A stretch of DNA of 64,000 nt. It comes from Halichondria panicea. Lineage: Eukaryota; Porifera; Demospongiae; Suberitida; Halichondriidae. Made by a program: the position numbers and the translations under genes. A model generated the notes under the pieces. That model was not told the DNA's origin. It made no database searches and saw nothing but the letters and a program-made list of their open reading frames with translations. The stretch is from contig NC_087377.1 in NCBI RefSeq assembly GCF_963675165.1, positions 18,063,018-18,127,017 on the forward strand, written 5' to 3'. Shown here piece after piece: positions 16,170-28,897 of the stretch (positions are counted from its first letter, which is position 1; the number at the start of each line of letters is the position of its first letter).

Positions 16170-18478
16170 TTAATCATAGAAGAACTTGACTAGTCCATAG
16201 CGAATGAAGAATGCAATGACACTGCCCAACACCTGCATGGGGTGAGAGTACAACCATGAGGGGGGGTGGGGTCAAAGTACAACCATTGTTATGCCCTTAC
16301 CTGTATCCCTAGCATGATGGTTGTCAGGGTGGCCTCGTGTACTGGTCCAATACACATGAGCACAAAGTTGATCAATGTTAGATTGTTCACGCGGATTTTG
16401 CCCTTTCCTTCTCCGGACTTGATTGTCTCCATAGAAACCAGTTTAAGCATGCTCAGTAGCTTAAGTATGGCCGCTCCTAAAATGCTAAGCTCAGAGGAGT
16501 GGAACTCAGCATAGCTCATGCCCAACTTGTTGGAGGGAGGATGAAACCTGCATTAGTGGTAGGCATAGGAACAAACACACAACTTGCTAGGGCAGTATAT
16601 ATCTATCCAAGACCATCATTGGAAAGGTAATTCTGAGAGCTATTGAATGCATCAACTAGTTTTGAAATTGGACAATCTGAACAAATTACAGGCTCTTAAA
16701 GATAGCTACCAAAATGCTGAATTCTATGAAAACAGTAAAATGCAGGTTGGTTACTTTGGTAGCCTGTGTCTTGGACAAGGGACAAGGCCAAACAACTGAG
16801 GAGTGGAGTAGAGGAAGTTGAGGACTTGGGGAATGAAGAATAGCAGCATGGTCTTGCTGAAGTGACCCAGAATACCAACCACTGCAAATGTCATGCCAGC
16901 AAAGTAACAGTAGGTATCCCCCACAAACACACGCGATGGATACCTGGAGGAGGGAGGGCATCACACAACACACACACACACACACACACAGGCATAATTT
17001 AGTTCCGTTGGTCCAAAAACATTAATTTTATGATTTTCTGAAAACTTAGGGAGAGGCCTTTCAGATAATGTAAAAATTCGTCAGGGCCCTAATTTGTCAT
17101 TTTTCGGCCTTGGACCATGGGCTCCGAATTGGTAAATACTTTTACCTCTCAAATATGATATATTTTGATTTTGAACAATTTTTTCTAAGCTTTCTGAAAA
17201 TCCTTTGATATTGGATCCACGGAATATAAGACAAAAGAATCCCCAAACCATTGAATAAACGAGTTGAACATCTTTCAACAGCCTTAACTTGAGTATCGTT
17301 GATCCAATGTCAAAATTTTGAGATTTTCTGAAAGAGACCTTTCAAATGATGTGTTGTAATCAAAAATTTTTTCGGCCTTGGACCATGGGCTATTTAGGTA
17401 TCGCCAAATTGGCAAATACTTCTATCTCTCAAATATGAAGTTGGTCTCTTTCTAAGCTTTCAGAAAATCAGAAAATCGTTGAATTTGGACAATCAGAACT
17501 CTAGTTACAGAGCTGATTTTAGTACTTTCAAAATGAAGACTTAATTGGTTAAATAGAGCATTCTTGAACGGCCATTAGGCACTCACCAGTTGTGACGCAG
17601 CAATGCCAGAGAGACACCAATGAAGGGCAAGAGCAGGTAGAGGGAGAAGCTGTGGCCTGCCCCCCAATGGCCAGGCAGCTCAACCAGATTGAACAACATG
17701 ATGGATAATCCAATGATGACAGACTGGCCCACTTCAAGACCGTTGATCCCAGCCAGAATGTTGATGGCATTAGTACAGAACACAGCCAGCATGCCCATGT
17801 ACACATAGTATATTCCATCTATTAGAGGGCACTAGAGGTACTACTGTTATACAGGCTCTGCTACTCACTGAGGTCCATCTTGTTCCCCACGAGGAACCGG
17901 ACAGGCTTGGGCAGTATGATGGTAGTGGACCCACCATTGACCAGGTACACCATCAACAGGGGGAGGGAGGCTATCGTCGGTAGTACTAGCTTAACTCTCC
18001 AGCGAAGGTTGAGCACATCGTCAGCAAAGCCCAGGAACACCATGCAACAAATGGAGAGCAACGCACATATGAACTGGGCAAACTGAGTGTGTGTGTGTGT
18101 GTGTGTGGGGAGAGTGGGCGGTTAGTGTGTGTGTGTGGAGTGGGTGTTGTCACCTCGCCATGTTTAAAGACTCCCTCCTCTATAAGAGAGGGTAGGAAGG
18201 GAACAGGAATGAACAGGAACTCAGATATCAGATACACAGCCGCACACAGCACTCCTATGGCCTCGGGTCTGGAGGGGGTACCGGGTGTGCCGGTGGTATG
18301 AAAGTGTACAGAATGTGATGCAGACTCACACTTTGTTATCAGAGCTCTTGTTGAGGTCTTTGCCAAACAGTCCAGCCTTTATAAAGTTGTCAGTCATAGA
18401 GCCGCTCCCTATGAGCCTGTCCGCCATGAAATAGGCTGCTAGACCCACACATCCACTTACACACAGTGATAGATACAT
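16170..18478 (-). CDS. DPAGT1: UDP-GlcNAc:dolichyl-phosphate GlcNAc-1-phosphotransferase
   Basis: Seven exons: 18330-18478, 18154-18268, 17869-18082, 17587-17818, 16755-16943, 16301-16547 and 16170-16232. They total 1,209 nt, giving 402 residues (human 408). This ER membrane enzyme starts N-glycan synthesis by transferring GlcNAc-1-P to dolichol phosphate. Diagnostic stretches: [50 protein letters not shown] (catalytic and Mg-binding loop), [18 protein letters not shown] and a C-terminal [11 protein letters not shown]. About ten hydrophobic segments are visible, as in the family. It is head-to-head with TBCEL (248 bp between ATGs), and 223 bp separate its stop from the glycerol kinase start. 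Confidence 0.97.
16645..16735. repeat. Interspersed repeat B, copy 2
   Basis: CAACTAGTTTTGAAATTGGA and ACAGGCTCTTAAAGATAGCT, in a DPAGT1 intron, next to the acceptor side of exon 16301-16547. Confidence 0.65.
16991..17560. repeat. Interspersed repeat A, copy 3 (two units)
   Basis: Two adjacent units, each with TTTCGGCCTTGGACCATGGG, a TTGGCAAATACTT segment and TCTAAGCTTTC. They fill the DPAGT1 intron 16944-17586. Confidence 0.8.
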
Positions 18479-18725
18479 CTCTTCCCTATTTCACAAAGAC
18501 TTCAGATGGCAAGGATCGTTAAAGTAACTCCACGTGGCAATATAGGAGGCTAGAAAAAATAAAAAGAAGAAAATATTCTCGCCTTAAATTTCAAGCCGCC
18601 CTTGAAATTGCTGTCTCCTTGTGTAAAAATAGAAGTTCTAATGACGTCATGATGTGTGCGGAATGTAAATAAAAACCACTGGCGATGATGAAGCGCTTCT
18701 GCATGATAATCATTTACAAGACACA
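18479..18725. promoter_or_regulatory. Bidirectional promoter region, DPAGT1/TBCEL
   Basis: 247 bp between divergent start codons. Contains the recurrent motif GCCGCCCTT at 18595-18603, flanked by AAATTTCAA and TTGAAATTG, which form a small palindrome. No TATA box is obvious in either direction. Confidence 0.55.
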
Positions 18726-19702
18726 ATGGCCGTGGTGAGTTTTGTAGGAGCCCTCAAAGACAAGTACTGTCCCGAGGAGGTACCTCCGGACACGCTCAAA
18801 AGTAGGATCAAAGAATCAGCTATCTACATGGCCCCTGGTATGCACACTGACTAGAGCAGTAGATCCAGCCAGTAGCTATCAGTATTCACAGCATGCTGCA
18901 TGCAATCATGTGTATATATATTGCTGTTATATCACTGCATAGGCTATGCAGTGGTTGACATGACATGTTATTTTGTGCATCACTCTAACCATAGCATTAC
19001 ACAAAATAACATGCAAATTGCATCAGCGTTAAGTTTAGTCTCATGAATCAGCCGCACTTGGAAAGTCCGTCTGAGCACTTTAGTATAGAGGTCATTCCAC
19101 AATGGAATATTAATTGTCATTACGTCAGTGTCAAAACCAAACGCATGCAAAAGGTCAATCGCGAACGCTTGACTAGCAGCTATGAATTTTTGTTTGGCTT
19201 GCTCCAAGAATGTTGCTAAAAGAACAAGAAAAGGTTGCACAACACTATAGTGTAGTCAACTCAACTTACTATAGCTCCTTGACTGGCTAACAATAGCCAC
19301 AGTTAGGCTGATTAGCGGCTAGTTATAAATGCGTCCTACTGTATAGAACGCATACGCTTCTTGTCATTCTTTATTTCCTTTAATTTTGTCAATCTTCGAT
19401 CTGATTGGTCAGGTCGGAATTCCGACCTGGCCAAAAAAGTTATGACCAAAGTGCTCAGACGGACTTTCCAAGTGCGGCTGATTCATGAGACTACATTAAA
19501 TTGTGGTTTTAATAATTGCTAACGCTGCATATTTATCAGGAGTTGGTTGCCCGCTGGAGAGAAGGCGTAGTGTGGTGTTGGATGCATGTAATGTATCGAG
19601 TGTGGGGGAGGGACTAGAGGGACTGTGTCCCCTTGTGGAGGAGCTACACCTTTCTTCCAACCAACTCTCTGACTGGAGCAATGTAAGCCTCCTCTGCTGT
19701 AC

Positions 19703-19764
<62 letters not shown>

Positions 19765-20186
19765 GGGGGGTGGTATAGGTGTGACATGGCCATATGCTCA
19801 AGCCAGAATTATTAACTGGTGTATATTAACTCTATAAAGAGGTGCTAACTAAGTCACCACATGTAATGAATTCCGTCTCACATTATCTCAGATTACTGCC
19901 ATACTTCACTCTCTGCCACGACTGGTGTTCCTGGACTTGGCTCGTAATCCCTTGTCGGCCAATCAGATTGCAGAACCAATGACCCTGTGCACCCACCTCC
20001 AAACGCTTGTGCTTAACCACACCCACACAACATGGTCAGCTCTGGACACTATTCTCACTGTGGCTACAAAGTGAGAGCATTATCAACTTAATTCTTGCTT
20101 TATATAACAACAGAAGCATTCTAGTTAATGCATTATTGTGATGTTTTCTCAAACTATACACTAGTTCAGTAATCTATTCACTGCTG

Positions 20187-20235
<49 letters not shown>

Positions 20236-21121
20236 CCCCCCCCACACACACACACACACACACATACCCTCCCCCCCCCACACACACACACACATGCACA
20301 GTTTAAAGGAGCTCCACATTGCCCACAATGGCTACTCGACTGTCTCCCTCAGCCCCACAGTTTGTCATCACTCTCTCAGACGACTACAGATCCAGTGCAA
20401 CTCCATCAGTCAATGGTCAGAACTACACAAACTGAGTCCAGCCTTCCCCCTCCTGCACACCCTCATAGCTTGTGACAATCCCCTCTCATCAGTGACCCAC
20501 AGTGATGTGTCCGTCTTCCCTGAGCTGACAGTACTCGGTCTCAACAACACGCTGCTCTCTGACTGGACATCATTGGAACATCTTGCTCAACTAAGTAAAC
20601 TATCTGAACTGAACGTACTCCGTGTACCCGTAGCAGAGGCAGTAAACGATGACAAGAAGAGACGCTTTCCAATCATAGCTCGAATTCCTTGCCTTTCAAA
20701 GCTCAACAAAAGTGTCATCAGTGACACAGAGAGGGAAGAGGCAGAACGCTGGCTACTAAGAGAGTACGAGGACCAGCCCCACCCCCCTGCACTGTACGCC
20801 CACTACCTGGCTAAACACGGTATGGTAGCCAGACTAGCTGACGTGGACCTGAGCCCCAGGAAATTTGTACAATTAGAATTCCATTTCAAAAAAGATCGAA
20901 AGAAGATAACAAAGAGTGTGAAGATGAATCAGACGGTATCTGAGCTGCGACAATGGGTGGCCGAGGTGTTGCTAGGAGACGCGTCAGCTAAAGTGAGGCT
21001 GTTGTATGTTGATTGTATGGGTTGGGAGGGCAGGCAAGTGCTGTCTCTGAGTGGACGAAAGCTTCACTCCTACAGGGAAATGAGGGACGGGGATCAAGTA
21101 CATGTCCAACTATTGCCTTAG
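18726..21121 (+). CDS. TBCEL: Tubulin-folding cofactor E-like protein
   Basis: Four exons, 18726-18837, 19540-19682, 19892-20070 and 20302-21121, encode 417 residues (human TBCEL 424). The short N-terminus (FVGALKDKYCPEEVP) lacks the CAP-Gly domain of TBCE, which favours TBCEL. Leucine-rich repeats follow (VEELHLSSNQLSDWSN, LVFLDLARNPLS, SLRRLQIQCNSISQWSE). After them come the family block ARIPCLSKLNKSVISDTERE and a C-terminal ubiquitin-like domain (VRLLYVDCMGWEGR through MRDGDQVHVQLL). TBCEL proteins destabilise or recycle tubulin in the cytoplasm. The first intron contains a TA-flanked DNA element, and introns 2 and 3 contain long (GT)n and (CA)n tracts abutting splice sites. Confidence 0.95.
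18964..19013. repeat. Perfect 14-bp inverted repeat (hairpin)
   Basis: CATGTTATTTTGTG at 18964-18977 and its exact complement at 19000-19013, with a 22-nt loop. It lies 22 bp from the TIR element that begins at 19036. Confidence 0.7.
19036..19493. mobile_element. Non-autonomous TIR DNA element (TA-flanked)
   Basis: A 46-bp terminal inverted repeat beginning TAGTCTCATGAATCAGCCGC occupies 19036-19081 and, inverted, 19448-19493. If the outer TA is the target duplication the element is 454 bp (19038-19491), as for Tc1/mariner-like MITEs. It has no transposase ORF. A subterminal palindrome CAGGTCGGAATTCCGACCTG lies near 19,410. It sits in TBCEL intron 1. Confidence 0.8.
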
Positions 21122-21440
21122 TTTGTGTTTATACTGTTTGTAGCATGTATCGTATATGCATCACACTTGTCTTTATAGTTCGTACTTTCCTTTTCTATGA
21201 CGTTTAGCAGGAGTACTCCTTTATAGCAATTAATTATAAATTTTTTATGAATACTAGCCGCCCTCAAATACTAGCCGCCCTCAAATAAGAACAGCAATTA
21301 AATAATAGCCGCCCACACACAACTGTACCTGGTGTGTTTCAAATAGTAGCCGCAACACTCACTAGCTACTTTAGCGATGCTTACCCACTAGCTGTAAACA
21401 ATCAACACAACATTCATACGTACCGTACACGGCAGCAGCG
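21122..21440. promoter_or_regulatory. TBCEL-TRAPPC10 spacer with GCCGCCCTC motifs
   Basis: 319 bp. Two exact GCCGCCCTC copies at 21257-21265 and 21274-21282, each followed by AAATA, then further AGCCGC copies near 21307 and 21347. They lie 100-185 bp upstream of the TRAPPC10 ATG and are probably promoter-associated. Confidence 0.5.
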
Positions 21441-24400
21441 ATGGAGCCCAAGCCAGTCATCACCTACCATGGAGACACAGAGCTACTGGGACCTGTCCTT
21501 CAGAAGAAGCTACAGACAAGGCTTAAGCAACTACAACTAACCAGCCTCTCAAAGTAAGGCCATTAATCCATCTGTCCAATATCACCACCCGCCCCATCCG
21601 TACAGAGATGAGGGTCCTGCGTTCAGCTCTCTGTGCTCCGGGGTGACCTTTGCACCCCTCTCCACAGACAAGAAGCCACGCCCACCTTACGAACGTCCTG
21701 CTCTACACACATACTGGACTAGTTGCATTCAATATCGTACACACGAACAGAAGACAATGGAACAGTGGTTAGACAAGGTCAAAGGTGGGGACGTGGGTAC
21801 GCTGATAGTTTACGTGGTGACAGCGGAGGTACGTACTCGCAGGACGAGGACATTGACAGGGAAACCAGTCGAGGAGAGAATCAAGAATGACTTCCGGGGG
21901 CGGGCTGACGAGTGAGTGGGGGATGTGCTGTGTGTGTGTGTGTGTGGGCGGCTGACGAGTGAGTGGGGGATGTGCTGTGTGTGTGTGTGTGTGTGTGTGT
22001 GGGCGGCTGACGAGTGAGTGGGGGATGTGCTCATTTTGTGTTCAGATTGTCCAATTTCATTTGGCCAAATTTGGTGGCTACATTTGAGAGCCCGCAATCT
22101 GTGTTCTGTGTGTGCTTATGTATGTGTGTGCTTGTGTGCTTATGTGTGTGTGCTTGTGTGCTTATGTGTGTGTGCTTATGTGCTAATGTGTGTGTGCTTA
22201 TGTGTGTGCAGGGTCATCACCTTCCGACTGTCTGACAATGATGCAACGCGTCTCTCTGAGTCTTACAGCACTTTCACTAGCACTCTCAACCAGATGTGTC
22301 TAGATTGCTTCAATAAAATCATTGAAAGAGAGGAAGAGCTGGTTGCTAGGCAGCAGCCCATCCCCCCTGACAAGTTCTACCAGGACGTCTTTGTTAGAAA
22401 GGTACATTCAAATCTGTTGATAGTCGTTTCTGTGGGCTATAATTACAATGTATAATTAATAAGTGGATGTTTTTTCTGTAATGGCAGGGACTCTTTCAAC
22501 TTCCATAACTTGAATTCCGTGCATCCAATTTCAACCATTTTATTATTTCTGAAAGCTTAGAAAAAGACCTTTCAAATGGTGTCATCAAATTTCATATTTG
22601 AGAGAATAAAGTATTTGTCAATTTGGCGATATCATGGTCCAAGGCCGAAAAATGACAAATTAGGGCCCCCGACGAAATTTTGAATTTGAACACATCATTT
22701 GAAAGGTCTCTTTCTAAGCTTTCAGGAAATCATAAAATTTTTGACATTGGATCAACGATACTCAAGTTATGGCTGTTGAAAGATGTTCACTGCAACGTAC
22801 CCCTCCGTTAATGGTTTGGGGACTCTGATTTCCGTGCATCCAATTTCAACCATGAATTCAAACCTCCTTCAGCTTGACCTGGCCGTGTGCTTTGAGATGA
22901 CTCTGCAGAACCTCAGTGCACAGCTCATGTACTATGAAGCTATCACTGACCTCGAGTCTGCCCTCACCGAATATGCAGCCACGCCCCCTTCCTGGCTCCG
23001 AGGACTATGCCACGCCCCCTGTACGTCCTGGGACTATCCGAAGCTGGTGTGGAGTCAGTTGTCATGGCAATATCTGGCGGGAGTGCGGTCATGCTCCTCT
23101 CCTTTACTGCATGTACGCACATTTTTCCTATCACGATTGTCCCACCTGCTGTTTACGCTGGGGAGGGCATGGTCAGTGTCAGAGCTCGTCATCAGCACAC
23201 TCCACTGTATGGCTCGGGAAATCACCACTCTTCAGGTGCGGCCATCTTGTCCATATATAATCTATATATAATCCCTGTGTGTGTGTGTGTGTGTGTAGCT
23301 CTGTTTCCCTGAGGGCGCGTTTGATTGCTGGGCGTACATGAGTTGCAATGAAGCCATACAAGCGTTCATGGCTCTCATATCTCCTGATAGTCTACAGTCT
23401 GCCACCTCCTCTCTCCTGCTAGTGAGGGCACAGCTCTGGCACTATGCTCTGGAGAAGGTGATTACTCTAGTGTGTGCGTGTGTGCGTGCGTGTGTGTGGG
23501 CGTGTGTGTATCACCCCCCCTCCTTTAGTTGGAGGCCATTGGTGGACTGTGTGGAGTCATGCCATCAGCTAACAAGCTGAACCAGGACAGTGTTCTTATC
23601 AAGCAGCTCACTTCAGGAATACATCCAGTACCACTAGACTGTACGTGATTTTTGACCCCCTATAGTTTATTGACCTTTGACCCCTACAGTTGTTCCCACC
23701 GATGTCTCGGGTATCGAGGACCAAGGAAAGTGTTTACTAGACACTCTCAATGACAGGCTCACATTCCAAACTGAGTTCTTGGTAAGACAGCGTATGTAGT
23801 TGTCATTGGCAATGCACTCTGACCTCTTCCGCCCCGTACAACAGAGACTAGGAGAGATGGTGATTGGTGCATTCAAATACGCAGGGCGTCGCCGGATGGC
23901 CTTCAGTGTCGGTACCACCATCGCCCAGTTCCAAAAAGAGCTTGGATTGGTCAACGAGGCTGAGGAGCTACTCAGTGACATCTGCAAGTTCTACTCAGAG
24001 GACCAATGGACGCAGTTAAGCACCAACGCTTTCGCTCTGTCAGCAGGCTGTCAACTCAAGCTCAAAATGGAGGATAAGTATCCACACACAGGGGGGGAGA
24101 TAGCTATGTGGGGGTACAAGTGTCCACAGGGATTTGCTATGTGGGGGGTACGAGTATTTCCTTGACAATTGTTACTAAGATATGTCAACACAATGCTCCT
24201 ACTAGTGTCCCTCCCCCCCCACCCTGGTGAATCACATGATCCTAGCAAGTGGCTCTCATCCCTGGCATCCATTGCACACAGATCACGTGAGTCTCTCTCT
24301 CATACAATCACTGCCCCGTGTAATACAGGGACTGTTTGGTAGCTATCTTCGAGAGCCCGTAATTTGTTCTGATTATCCAATTTCAAAACTGCTTGATGCA

Positions 24401-27214
24401 TTCAATAGCTCTCAGAATTACCTTTCCAATGGTGTGCTTAGATACAAGTTTGTGATTTGTCGAAATCTAGCAATTTCTAAAGCTATATACATAGGCCTTG
24501 CGCTTTTCACAAATTTCAGCTGTTTGGTAGCAATCTTTGAGCTAACTCTTAGCAACCTTTTGTGCAGCCTATCAGAAGTTGCTCAATTGGGAGCCTCTGT
24601 TGTCGCTGGTGGGTGTGGTTATTGAGGGAGGGCGGTCCTTCACTATTGGAGACACTGTTATCATGGAGATACGGCTATCCTATAACGGACCAAAGGTACT
24701 GCTAATGCGTTGGATAGCTGGCTACACTTTGTGTGATGTGTGATGTGTGTGATGTGTGTGTGATGTGTGATGTGTGTGTGTGTAGGAGCTTGTGAAGCTG
24801 ATAGCCACGGCAGAGTTGAGAGGAGGGGGCACTCCTCACACTAGCTCCACACCCTCCTCACCCGCCCGCCCACACACATCCCCACCCTCCACCCCCACAC
24901 TACTAGCCAACCTTGACGACCTCGACCTATTTAACAGTGATGGAATGCGTGGATCAAGACCCATAGGTAAGTTTATCCTGTGAGACTAGAGTAGCTTACT
25001 CCCCCCCCTGTGTGTGGGTGTGTGCTTACGTGTGTTACCCCCCCTGTGTGTGTGTGTGTGTGTGTGTGTGATAGGTGGAGAGGGCAAATATCGTGCAAGC
25101 ACATCGCTAGTGACGCACATATCATCGGCTGAGATTGCTGAGCTGGTTGAAGAGGATGGTGGGCGGGGGAAACACCCGGACATGTTGAGAGCAATGGGTG
25201 TGGTCATTCACCCGGGGGACAACAGAATACTCCTCTCTGGCAAGGTAGGTATAATTATAGTCTTGTGTGTATAATAATGAGTAATAACCCCGGGTATTCA
25301 GGTATCACACTGTGGTGATTGCTCCCCACACAAGCTCAGTCTTAAGTGGGGCTGTCTGGACTTCGTGCACACGCTCAGCCACGCCCCTCAGCTATCAGTA
25401 CACCCCCTCACTGTGAACCTTGACCTCTGGCTACTATCTGAGTGCGGAGTGTTCCTAGAGGGAGCCACTCACGACTGCCATCTCGTCGTCAAGGTTGGGG
25501 AAGATACTACCATCCCAGAAAATGCTCAAATTCGCTTGGACTTGAGCAATGGAATCTCTAGCTCTGATCAACTGTTGTTCACATTACCCGGGATGTGTGC
25601 AGGAGAATCACATGACTGTCACATGACTCTATCTGTTGACTCTAACTCATCACATGATCCCCCACCCTCCAATGAGCTAACCACATGGACACATGAGGTA
25701 CTTATTCTCTATACCGATGTATCATTGTTCAAAGTTTCATATGAAGTACCTAATTTAGTATTTCATATTCTAACTATTCGTAAAGCTAGCTCAGGATAGT
25801 GACCTAGCTCAGGATAGTGACCTAGCTCAGGATAGTGACCTAGCTCAGGATAGTGACCTAGCTCAGGATAGTGACCTAGCTCAGGATAGTGACCTAGCTC
25901 AGGATAGTGACCTAGCTCAGGATAGTGACCTAGCTCAGGATAGTGACCTAGCTCAGGATAGTGACCTAGCTCAGGATAGTGACCTAGAACCTATGATGCT
26001 CTAATCCTCTCTGCAGGCAACGGCTTATTGTGATTGGTTGACTCCTACACATGTTGCTGTGATGCCCGTACGAGTGTATCGACCTCTGACCTTGAGGGTG
26101 TCAGAGCATTGTGGGGGTCAAAGGTCATTCCTCCGTGTAGAGGTGGTCAACAGCTGTCCCCTACCCCTGAGATTGAGGGATGTGAGACTGAGCTCCCCCC
26201 CATCACTGGATCTCACTCCACTACACACACAGCCTGAGGTGATGCTTGCTTTTCCCAAATTTCAGTGTTTTGGTATTTTTTGAGAGCCTGTAATTTGTGT
26301 TCAGATTCAAAACTAATTGATGCATTCAATAGCTCAGAATTATACCTTTCCAATGATGGTCTTGGATCTATTACACATTCTGTAGCTAGTGGATTATAGC
26401 AACTTTAACAATTAGCCATAATAAATAATTATGATAATTATGATAATTATGATAATTATGATAATGATGGTGTGTTTCTTATAGTTGCTCTACCCTCGTG
26501 AGAGCTACTCGCTACTGTGGGCTGTGGGAACTGCCACGCCCACTCTAGGGTCCGTCAATGATGTCACTATATCACTAGACTACCTGCCGTGTATCCATGA
26601 CGACCAGCAGCCCTTGGACTACAGAACCTTCAACTACAACTTTCAAGTGTCTGACATGACAGTGAGTGATAGTACCCCTTGTCCTTGCAGCCTTTCTCTA
26701 ATAACATTTGCATTCCAAGATTAAAATGAATAAGTGCCTCCCCCTGCAGCCTGTGTTTGAGTTGCGTGCTTTTGTGGACAGTAATCATGAGGCACCTCTC
26801 AGAGTGAAGGGTCCGGCCACACTCAGCTACCATCTCAAGAACACTACCATCACACGTACCCAGCTACCAGCACAACTACACTATCAGGTAATGCATAGTT
26901 GGATGATGCTTGGAGCTACCCTTAGGGGTGGCCATTAGAGTGGTTGCACTGTACGTATTAATCTTATACACTCCTTGTGTGTGCAGGTGGCTCCCTCGGC
27001 TGGATGGGAGCTGTATGCTGATAGTGTGGGGGTGTTGGATGTGCCTGGTGCTAACGAGACAGTAGTGGTGACAGTGAGTGTGGTCCCCAAGGGGGCGGGG
27101 CTACTCTCACTGCCTTCGCTAGTACTGAAAGTGGGCGGAGTCACTATCGGTGGAGCTCAAGTGTATAATCTCTCCCAAGGACAAATGGTGCCCGTCAATA
27201 AAGGACTTTATTAA
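21441..27214 (+). CDS. TRAPPC10: Trafficking protein particle complex subunit 10
   Basis: Seventeen exons: 21441-21553, 21606-21911, 22212-22401, 22873-23235, 23299-23457, 23529-23640, 23690-23781, 23845-24077, 24246-24286, 24568-24695, 24786-24966, 25075-25244, 25302-25697, 26017-26238, 26485-26661, 26750-26887 and 26987-27214. The sum is 3,249 nt, giving 1,082 residues (human 1,259). TRAPPC10 is a metazoan TRAPP II subunit acting on Golgi Rab GTPases. The N-terminus ([17 protein letters not shown]) aligns with the KPIVTCAGDQNLF opening of human TRAPPC10. Later landmarks are [19 protein letters not shown] and the C-terminal beta-rich repeats ending in [20 protein letters not shown]. The 41-nt exon 24246-24286 is the least certain; its acceptor was chosen to keep frame. 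Several introns hold repeats A and B, and an 18-bp minisatellite precedes the 26017 acceptor. Confidence 0.92.
22490..22862. repeat. Interspersed repeat A, copy 4
   Basis: Almost complete copy, ending only about 10 bp before the TRAPPC10 acceptor at 22872. Carries CATGGTCCAAGGCCGAAAAA and both inverted CTTTCAAATG..AAAGGTCTCTTTC flanks. Confidence 0.8.
24330..24565. repeat. Interspersed repeat B, copy 3
   Basis: GAGAGCCCGTAATTTGTTCT, then GATGCATTCAATAGCTCTCA. It forms most of the TRAPPC10 intron ending at 24567; its tail is immediately upstream of the acceptor. Confidence 0.6.
25790..25988. repeat. 18-bp minisatellite, 11 copies
   Basis: Near-perfect tandem AGCTCAGGATAGTGACCT, in TRAPPC10 intron 25698-26016. 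Confidence 0.95.
26262..26372. repeat. Interspersed repeat B, copy 4
   Basis: TTTGAGAGCCTGTAATTTGT and AACTAATTGATGCATTCAAT, in TRAPPC10 intron 26239-26484. Confidence 0.6.
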
Positions 27215-27366
27215 TAGCTTTAGTTTGAGATATTATTATTATAACAAATTTTTTAATTATGTTTTGTGTGTCAATTATAACCCATTTGTACTGCAAACAA
27301 GTGTACACAAAACACATAAACACAGTAATCATTGATTAATATAAAACTATGCGTGCACAGTGTTAG

Positions 27367-27523
27367 TTAGTGTTTGAATGTGTATATTTGTGTGAAGTTA
27401 GAGTGGTCTCCAGTGTATGTGGGGGTGTGCTGATATATGAGAGCAGCCTCTTCAGCCGAGGCACTAGGAAAGCTGTGAGAGCTCTTGCGTGCTACATGTG
27501 TGTGTGTGTGTGTGTGTGCGTGC

Positions 27524-27559
<36 letters not shown>

Positions 27560-28897
27560 GTGTGTGGAGGGGCATCCATTAGCTAGGTACACTGCCTACC
27601 TTCCTGGACAAAGAAGTTGGCCAGACCCTGCATGACGGCCACCGCAGGCTCTGTGTGGGGTATATCCTCGTGGGGGGTCCACTCAAACCCATTCTTCTCT
27701 GGATGCCATTGAACACCATAAAACGGGTAGTCATAAGCTGCACGAGTGTATGGAGGAGGGGCCTCAGTGAATCTAAACATACAGTAGCTGGAGTAGTATA
27801 TGTTAGTTGCTGCAGTTACAGCTGGAACACACGCACGCAGAGTAGCTATGACTTACATTCTATAGTGGAGACAAAGTCAACGCCATTCCTGTCCTTATTG
27901 GTGGAGAGCATCTTGAAGAAAGTGTGTAGGTGTGAGCTCTGGAACATCTCCGTGGCAACACCCCAGCTATGACTATTGAAGGTGATGCTCTGAGAGGATA
28001 GCTGAGTCAGCAGTTTTGGTGTGAGGTAGGAAAATATACGACTACTCGCAGCGTCTGTGTGCGTGGGGGAGGCAATAAAAAAGGAGACAATGACACATGT
28101 ACGTACCATCAGTGAATGATAGTGGGAGTGGTAGGTTGGTAGCATCGACTCTGCTCAGGACATTAGTGCCCTTGTCAGCTACTAGATGACAGAGGAGCTC
28201 AAAGCCAAGACAAGTCCCCCACACTGGGAAATAATCCTTGGCATCATTCGCCTAGTGTAGGGAGGCCAATACAAGCTAGGGTTAGAGAGGAGTGGGTACA
28301 TACCTTCATGGCTAGTTGCAGCACCACACTGCCAACGTGCCCATAGCCAGAGCTATTGAGGCTGACACCACCTCCTGGGAAGAGGACCCTGCATGAGTGT
28401 GGAAGGGGACTAGTGTCAATGTGGGTGTGGAAGGGGACTAGCGTCAGTAGTACTGTACCCGTTTATTGAGCTGAATAGAGAGTTGATCTCCTCATCAGTT
28501 GAGCTGCTACTGATGGTGGTTGGTTAGGGACACACACACACGTACATGCTACTGATGGTGGATGGTTAGGGACACACACACACGTACATATGCACACACA
28601 CACACACACGTACATATGCACACACAGACATAAGGATACAGTATGGGAGCAACGCGTCCACCGGCAGACTCTATGAACTTGACATAAGAAGCAGCAATGT
28701 AGGAATCCTCACTGGAGTAGCTCTTCTCACTTACAATACCTAGACAATGGTATCTGATGGACTAGCTGCACTGTAGGGGGCTTACCTATGATGGGTCTAG
28801 TGGTGTCAGCCCTCACGCCATACAAGCACGAACACACGCCCAACACTCCCAACAAAGAGACTCTGTTGATCCTCACAGATGATACTACTGAATGCAT
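27367..28897 (-). CDS. GGH: Gamma-glutamyl hydrolase (folylpoly-gamma-glutamate hydrolase)
   Basis: Eight exons: 28786-28897, 28640-28739, 28459-28509, 28304-28388, 28107-28251, 27857-28054, 27600-27809 and 27367-27491. The sum is 1,026 nt, giving 341 residues (human 318). A hydrophobic leader ([16 protein letters not shown]) directs it to the secretory or lysosomal route. The peptidase C26 core shows the nucleophile in [13 protein letters not shown], the catalytic His in [10 protein letters not shown], and the family blocks [18 protein letters not shown] and GVLFPGGG. The C-terminus ([17 protein letters not shown]) matches vertebrate GGH. The enzyme removes polyglutamate from folates. The 28509/28510 acceptor could alternatively sit 3 nt further in (TAG/CAG tandem). 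The gene converges on TRAPPC10 with 152 bp between stops. Confidence 0.96.
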
